From the NCBI GenBank assembly GCA_028726465.1, contig JAQYQB010000026.1, positions 186,001-250,000 of the forward strand: a stretch of DNA of 64,000 bases, read 5' to 3'. Of the stretch, positions 59,380 through 64,000 are shown in pieces. Every line of letters begins with the position of its first letter. Position 1 is the stretch's first letter. Below the pieces are notes generated by a model, which saw only the letters and a list, made by a program, of their open reading frames with translations, ran no database searches and was not told the DNA's origin. The position numbers were made by a program, and so were the translations under genes. The stretch comes from Mycobacteriaceae bacterium (lineage in GTDB: Bacteria; Actinomycetota; Actinomycetes; Mycobacteriales; Mycobacteriaceae).

Positions 59380-59544
59380 GTCTCTCCTTGCTTGTGTACT
59401 TTTTTGTTTCAGTTTTTACCGAAGGGTTCCTTCAGTACGTATCGAACGCAAGCGAAGTTGCGTTAACAATCACGAATTTATAACAGTGCCTGAGATTCTA
59501 GACGATTGCTGTCAATTTGTCTCATTCCGGCAGCTGCCTGGGGA

Positions 59545-61281
59545 CTACTTGAGGTAGTCCTGAGCGTTGTCTGTAAACTGCAGCGTCCGCCCGTCGGTCA
59601 GGGAGAACTTGATGTTTTCGAAGAACCGCCCCGTGTCCAACGGGTCGCGGTAGGTCGCGAAAAGCTTCTGGAAATCCGGGTGCTCGAGGGCCCGGCGGTT
59701 CTCAGCGACCTCATCCTTGTCGTACCACGCCGGCAGCTCCTCGATGTCCACCGCGGAGTCCGCGGCCTGCCAGGTAAGCGGCAGGGACTTGTCGTGGCCG
59801 ATCCGCCCGTCCTCGATCCGCGGCTGCCGCGCCGCCAGCGGCGTGGCCAGCCCGATGTTGTCCAGCACGCGCACGTTCAGCGGCGAATGCATCGAGGACA
59901 TGCCCATATTGATGAGGTATAGCGTCGGCGGGTCGTTGCGACTGTCATCGCGCCCCGCGGTCGTCCAGGCGTTGTCCTCGATCGAGTCGCCGTCCAGGTA
60001 GCGGATGGCCAGCGCGTCTCCACGCTCCAGCCCGTCGATCGCGTCATCGAAGCCGCGCAGCAGGCGCATCTTCTTAAAGTCCTCCGCGTCCTTCGGCGGG
60101 TTGCCGGGTTCCCGCTTGGTGGCGTAGGTCCAGTAGTCGCGCTCGTCGACGATGGAGATCTCGCCCTCGTAGATTTTCCAGTCCACCGGGTGCCCGCGCC
60201 AGGCCACCACCGCGGCCCAGACCGCAATCCCGGCCACGCCGGCGGCGACCCAGTAATCCCGCACCGGCAGCACGAAGACCGGCAGCAGCAGCGCGAAAAG
60301 CGGCAGCAGCAGCATGCGCCCGTGCATGAAGTCGCCGCCCACCCGCAGCACGTAGAGCAGGTGGATCAGCGCGCAGATAACCATGAGCACGACGACGACG
60401 GGCTGGCTGCGCACCGCAGAAAAGTGCGCGTCGCCGCGGAACTGGCAAACCGCCAGCGCCGCCAGCACCAGCAGAGGTAGCCAGAGCCAGTAGGGGCCGA
60501 CGAAGTCGCCGAGGTAGTTGAAGCCGGCGCCCCAGGCGGCATCGGCAGCCGACTTGGCCACGGCCGTGTGCGGGGTCAGCAGGCCGTAGTAGCCCATGCG
60601 GAAAACCTGGTAGGCCAGCGGCAGCGGCAGGGCCGCCCCCAGGATGCCCGCCCAGTGCGCCGGGCGGCGGTGGGCCACCAGCAGGACGATGCCGGTCAGC
60701 CCGCCGTAGAGCGCCAGCTCCGGGCGCACCAGCCAGGACAGGCCGGCCCAGAAGGCCACCAGGTAGGGGTTCGCCCCGCGCACCCAGCGGGTCAGCAGCC
60801 ACCACAAGACCGCCAGGTAGAAGATGGACAGGCCCCACTCCAGGCCGGAGGTGAAAAAGTCCCGGGCCGGCGGCAACGCCAGGTAGACCAGCGCGCCGGC
60901 GGGCAGGACCACCGCGCGCGTGGCGTGCCGGCCGCCGGTGTTATGTACCTGGGCGGTGGCCCACGTGCCGACCACCAGGGCGGCCACGGACAGCGCGATG
61001 GCCAGCCACATTGCGATGGCTTCCAGCTGGGCGCCGGTGACCAGACGGCCCAGGTAAATCAGGTACTGCCACAGGGTGGAGGTGTTGGCCTCCACCCGCT
61101 CCCCCGCGTTGAAGACCGGGCCGTTGCCGGCCAAGAGGTTGCGGACGGTGCGCAGCACGATGAGGCCGTCGTCGGCCATCCACCGGCGCTGCCACGCCGC
61201 GAAGAAGGTAATCGCCCCGATAGCTACACTGCTGGCAACCACCGAGAGGTGGGCCGCGCGGGGACTACCGATTTTTTGCAT
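59545..61281 (-). CDS. aftB: Terminal beta-(1->2)-arabinofuranosyltransferase AftB
   Basis: The 578-residue GT-C enzyme has about ten helices and the early acidic motif RWMADDGLIVLRTVRNL (Asp-Asp of the active site). A periplasmic C-terminal part of ~170 residues follows, including YLINMGMSSMHSPLNVRVLD. It adds the terminal beta-arabinofuranose residues, the attachment points for mycolates, using decaprenyl-phosphoryl-arabinose. It corresponds to Rv3805c and lies 30 bases after ubiA on the same strand. ATG 61281 is used. Confidence 0.93.
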   Translation of the reverse strand: MQKIGSPRAAHLSVVASSVAIGAITFFAAWQRRWMADDGLIVLRTVRNLLAGNGPVFNAGERVEANTSTLWQYLIYLGRLVTGAQLEAIAMWLAIALSVAALVVGTWATAQVHNTGGRHATRAVVLPAGALVYLALPPARDFFTSGLEWGLSIFYLAVLWWLLTRWVRGANPYLVAFWAGLSWLVRPELALYGGLTGIVLLVAHRRPAHWAGILGAALPLPLAYQVFRMGYYGLLTPHTAVAKSAADAAWGAGFNYLGDFVGPYWLWLPLLVLAALAVCQFRGDAHFSAVRSQPVVVVLMVICALIHLLYVLRVGGDFMHGRMLLLPLFALLLPVFVLPVRDYWVAAGVAGIAVWAAVVAWRGHPVDWKIYEGEISIVDERDYWTYATKREPGNPPKDAEDFKKMRLLRGFDDAIDGLERGDALAIRYLDGDSIEDNAWTTAGRDDSRNDPPTLYLINMGMSSMHSPLNVRVLDNIGLATPLAARQPRIEDGRIGHDKSLPLTWQAADSAVDIEELPAWYDKDEVAENRRALEHPDFQKLFATYRDPLDTGRFFENIKFSLTDGRTLQFTDNAQDYLK

Positions 61282-61311
61282 AACAGAGCAGGTTACCAGT
61301 TGTCCCCCGAA

Positions 61312-62307
61312 TTAGATCATCGGGAAAACGTAGACCGCCATGGCAATACAAGCCAGCCACAGCAGCGCCAGAATCTGCAGGACGCGGTCCTCCAGCGCGA
61401 TCTCGTCCGGCGCCCCGCCGTGGCCGCGGTCGACGTCCGCAGCGTAGCGCAGGATAGCGATGGTAAACGGCACCATCGAAACCTGGTACCAGATGCCGGC
61501 CACGCCCTCGGCCTGGCTGGACAGCTCGAAGCCCCACAGCGTGTAGGACATCACAACGGCGGTGGCCGCCAGGGTCCACACGAAACGCAGGTAGGTAGGT
61601 GTATAGCCTTCCAGGGACTTGCGGATCTTCGCGCCGGTGCTCTCCGCCAGCAGGATCTCCGAGTAGCGCTTGCCGGAGGCCATGAACAGGGAGCCGAACG
61701 CGGCGACCAGCAGGAACCACTGGGACAGCTCGATGCCCGCAGCCACACCGCCGGCCATGGTACGCAGCATGAAGCCGGAGGAGACCAGCGCGATGTCGAT
61801 CACCGGCATGTGCTTCCAGCCGAAGCAGTAGCCCAGCTGCAGCGCGATATAGACCGCGATGACCAGCGCCAGCTCCACGCCCGCGGTGGCCAGCAGCGAC
61901 AGGCCGATGGCGCCGACGATGAGCACCGCCGCCATGACGTAGGCCAGCTGCACCGGCAGCACGCCGGCGGCAATGGGCCGGAAGCGCTTGGTCGGGTGCG
62001 CGCGGTCCGCCTCGACGTCGCGGGCGTCGTTGATGAGGTAGATGGACGACGCGCCCATGCAAAAGACCACGAAGGCCAGCAGGACGTCCAGCAGCACGCG
62101 GCCGTGGAACAGCGCGTCCGCGCCCGCGGCGGCCGGGGCGGCCAGCACGAGCACGTTCTTGACCCACTGCTTGGGGCGCAGGGCCTTGACCATGCCGTCG
62201 GCGAGGTTCTTCGGCGGCTTGCGCTTCCGACCCGTGTCTACGCCGGAGGTGTGAGGCTCCGAGTGAAAGAAGCTCTGGTTGCCGTCATCGTGCGGATGGG
62301 CGCTCAT
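61312..62307 (-). CDS. ubiA: Decaprenyl-phosphate phosphoribosyltransferase (DPPR synthase, UbiA family)
   Basis: The 331-residue UbiA-fold protein has nine helices and the prenyl-phosphate/Mg2+ motif SIYLINDARDVEADRAHPTKRFRP (N-D-x-x-D-x-x-x-D). It makes decaprenyl-phosphoryl-5-phosphoribose from PRPP and decaprenyl phosphate, the first committed step to decaprenyl-phosphoryl-arabinose. Its ATG overlaps the stop of the PAP2 gene by four bases (ATGA). It corresponds to Rv3806c. Confidence 0.95.
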   Translation of the reverse strand: MSAHPHDDGNQSFFHSEPHTSGVDTGRKRKPPKNLADGMVKALRPKQWVKNVLVLAAPAAAGADALFHGRVLLDVLLAFVVFCMGASSIYLINDARDVEADRAHPTKRFRPIAAGVLPVQLAYVMAAVLIVGAIGLSLLATAGVELALVIAVYIALQLGYCFGWKHMPVIDIALVSSGFMLRTMAGGVAAGIELSQWFLLVAAFGSLFMASGKRYSEILLAESTGAKIRKSLEGYTPTYLRFVWTLAATAVVMSYTLWGFELSSQAEGVAGIWYQVSMVPFTIAILRYAADVDRGHGGAPDEIALEDRVLQILALLWLACIAMAVYVFPMI

Positions 62308-62828
62308 GCGGTTTTCCTTTCCAGCCGGCTTACAACCTGCGCCGTGGTGGCGCCCAACAGGGCGCCCACGGCAGTATCAGAGGGATAATGCACCCCCAGC
62401 ACCATACGCGACGCCATCATCACCGGCACGCCCAGCCAGAAGCTGCGGTTACCGGTCACGCGGGCGGCCGCCACGAGGAAGGCCGTCGTCGACGTCGAGT
62501 GCGAGGACGGGAAGGACAGGCGCGAGGGCGTTTTCACCCCGACCCGCACGTAGCTGTAGTCCGGGCGGCGCCGGCGCACCACGCGCTTAATGACTACCGA
62601 TGCCGCGTGCGCGCCAAAGGCCGCCACGCCCACCCCGGCCCACTGGCGGCGCCGGGGCTTATCGATGCCCGCCGCCAGCGCCGACAGCGCCATCCAGCCG
62701 AGCGCGTGCTCACCGAAGTGGCTCAGGCCCCGCGCGGTCGGCAAAACGCAGGGCACGTCGAAGGCGACGTCCTGGATGGCCTTGAGGACGTGCGACTCGG
62801 CATCGTTGAGCTGAGAAATGCTACTCAA
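62304..62828 (-). CDS. PAP2-family phosphatase, probable DPPR 5'-phosphatase (Rv3807c type)
   Basis: The 174-residue membrane protein has the three PAP2 signatures: KRVVRRRRPDY (K-x6-R-P), LSFPSSHSTST (P-S-x-H) and SRMVLGVHYPSD (S-R-x5-H-x3-D). Next to ubiA it probably dephosphorylates decaprenyl-phosphoryl-5-phosphoribose; this is inferred from position. The start is TTG 62828: GGAGG lies 7 bases before it, and it overlaps the glfT2 end by 8 bases. The stop overlaps ubiA by 4 bases, so glfT2-PAP2-ubiA are translationally coupled. Confidence 0.88.
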   Translation of the reverse strand: MSSISQLNDAESHVLKAIQDVAFDVPCVLPTARGLSHFGEHALGWMALSALAAGIDKPRRRQWAGVGVAAFGAHAASVVIKRVVRRRRPDYSYVRVGVKTPSRLSFPSSHSTSTTAFLVAAARVTGNRSFWLGVPVMMASRMVLGVHYPSDTAVGALLGATTAQVVSRLERKTA

Positions 62829-64000
62829 AGATCTTCCTCCAGGATTCGCGGCTGGTCAGCGTCGGCAGGGCGGCGCGGTAGGTGGCGCGCAGCTCGTCGA
62901 AGTTGTTTTCAATCTCCTTGAGCAGCTCGCGGGTCTGCCCCACCAGATCCTGGGCCAGCTCGCGGTCGCGCTTGCGGAAGGCCACGCCGGTGCCGCCGGC
63001 GGTCGAGACCGTCGCCGAGTCCAGGCGCGAGAGCGTGAACCAGCGCGCCTCCTCCGGCGTCAGGTTCAGCTGCGGGGCCGCGTGGTGGGCCGGGTCTTCC
63101 TTGCTGGCCAGGTGCTTGATGCTCTTAAACAGCCAGGGCAGCTTCTTGATCTTGCCCAGGCGGCCGCCGATGTTGCGGGTCGGCACGCCCGGCGCGCCCG
63201 TCGGGGCCGGCAGCTCCGCCGCCGAGGGCAGGATCTGCGCGTCGGAGTACTGCGAGCGGATCTTGTTGATCCGCGGCAGGGAGGACTCCAGGATGTCGAA
63301 GAGCTGGTCCGGGCCGGCCAAAAAGTCCCGCATGGCCTCCAGCTGGATGGCCATGGTGGAGTACTCCATGCACATGGTGTGCTTGAGCGTGGACTTGAAG
63401 ATGGAGCGGGTGATCCCGCGCGGGTCGCCGTCGTGGTAGATGGCGGCCACGATCAGTCGGTTGCGCAGGTGGAAATAGGCCTGCCAGTCGATGGCGTCGT
63501 CCTTGTCCGCCCAGGCCATGTGCCAGATTGCCGCGCCCGGCCAGGTCACGGTCGGGAAGCCGGCGCGCCCGGCGCGCAGGGAGTACTCGGTGTCGTCCCA
63601 CTTGATAAACAGCGGCAGCGGCTGGCCCATCTTTTCGGCCACCACGCGCGGGAACAGGCACATCCACCAGCCGTTGTATTCGACGTCGACGCGGCGGTGC
63701 AGGGCACGCGAGTCGTATTTGTTGGGGTCCTTGTGCGACTGGGCATCGCCAATAGCTGACAGCGGGTACTTGGCGAAGTCGTGGTCGTAGACCGCGTGCG
63801 GGGCCGGGCCCCACATGAAGTCGGACTTGTTGACCTGCTCGCCGGTGGTGCGCAGCTGGCTGCGCTCCTGCAGGTTGAGCATCTGGCCGCCGACGATGAT
63901 GGGGCGGGCGGCGTAGCGGGCCGCCTGCACCGCGCGCAGGATGGAGTCCGGCTCGATGGCGATGTCGTCGTCCATGTAGAGGATGAACGGCGAGTCGGTG
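62821..64000 (-). CDS. glfT2: Galactofuranosyltransferase GlfT2, C-terminal part
   Basis: The frame runs out of the window upstream, so about 390 C-terminal codons are seen. FILYMDDDIAIEP holds the GT-A metal-binding DxD (DDD). IKWDDTEYSLRAGRAGFPTV carries the catalytic Asp-Asp-x-Glu and GAAIWHMAWADKDDAIDW the active-site Trp-His, all as in GlfT2. It polymerises the galactan with alternating beta-(1->5) and beta-(1->6) galactofuranose from UDP-Galf at the inner face of the membrane. Its stop overlaps the PAP2 start by 8 bases. It corresponds to Rv3808c. Confidence 0.95.
   Translation of the reverse strand, partial: TDSPFILYMDDDIAIEPDSILRAVQAARYAARPIIVGGQMLNLQERSQLRTTGEQVNKSDFMWGPAPHAVYDHDFAKYPLSAIGDAQSHKDPNKYDSRALHRRVDVEYNGWWMCLFPRVVAEKMGQPLPLFIKWDDTEYSLRAGRAGFPTVTWPGAAIWHMAWADKDDAIDWQAYFHLRNRLIVAAIYHDGDPRGITRSIFKSTLKHTMCMEYSTMAIQLEAMRDFLAGPDQLFDILESSLPRINKIRSQYSDAQILPSAAELPAPTGAPGVPTRNIGGRLGKIKKLPWLFKSIKHLASKEDPAHHAAPQLNLTPEEARWFTLSRLDSATVSTAGGTGVAFRKRDRELAQDLVGQTRELLKEIENNFDELRATYRAALPTLTSRESWRKIFE

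Overview
The window is high-GC actinobacterial DNA from a mycolic-acid-producing Corynebacterium; the species cannot be fixed from this sequence. The evidence is the gene content: fadD32, pks13, accD3, two corynomycoloyltransferases, aftB, the decaprenyl-phosphoryl ribose synthase, glfT2, aftD, an MmpL3-type transporter and cysHDN are all present in an order recalled from C. glutamicum and in part from Mycobacterium tuberculosis. Many genes have a -10-like hexamer 6-9 nt before the start codon and no Shine-Dalgarno, which suggests leaderless mRNAs.

Region 1 (1-9.6 kb) holds the end of an AI-2E family permease gene, a nucleosidase, a possible aromatic-compound operon (MFS transporter, ACMSD-type amidohydrolase, arylamine N-acetyltransferase) divergent from a two-module Lrp/AsnC regulator, and the sulfate activation operon cysH-cysD-cysN. 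CysH lacks three of the four iron-sulfur cysteines of APS reductases. A 139-residue ferredoxin-NADP reductase-like fragment is divergent from cysH, with an McbR-type operator between them; no cysI is present.

Region 2 (9.6-23.4 kb) is core genome: a heterodimeric ABC exporter with one degenerate ATPase site, a membrane Fe-S oxidoreductase with an Ala/Pro-rich tail of about 300 residues, a Kef-type antiporter, a DUF1707 protein, alaT, a YibE/F protein overlapping ugd tail to tail, dcd and tRNA-Gly(CCC).

Region 3 (23.4-25.5 kb) is a small, visibly AT-richer island inserted at the 3' end of tRNA-Gly. It is bounded by a 15-bp direct repeat of the tRNA end, and a strong terminator lies just outside the distal repeat. 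It carries a broken secreted-protein gene with two compensating frameshifts, a two-helix membrane protein, a tyrosine-integrase pseudogene, two tandem-repeat motifs and a pentapeptide-repeat protein.

Region 4 (25.6-45.9 kb) contains a VanW-type protein, a GH3 lipoprotein, a universal stress protein, a DUF2613 protein and aftD. A block matching M. tuberculosis Rv0204c-Rv0228 follows: TmaT-like acyltransferase, DUF3068 protein, multi-spanning membrane protein, GT4 glycosyltransferase, methyltransferase, pckG, trmB, NYN protein, MmpL3-type transporter, a YbhN-type protein and a DUF3054 protein. Convergent genes here overlap by 130 and 47 nt.

Region 5 (45.9-64 kb) is the corynomycolate and arabinogalactan cluster, all on the minus strand: glfT2 (partial), PAP2 phosphatase, ubiA, aftB, cmt2, cop1, a DUF732-like lipoprotein, a cutinase-like protein, fadD32, pks13 and accD3. 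The run ends in a 29-codon gene for an acidic amphipathic peptide resembling the short PorA/PorH channel peptides, with a strong ribosome binding site and terminator. FadD32 activates and loads a fatty acid, AccD3 carboxylates the second, Pks13 condenses them, the MmpL-type protein exports trehalose monocorynomycolate, and Cop1/Cmt2 transfer it to the arabinogalactan made by GlfT2, UbiA, AftB and AftD.
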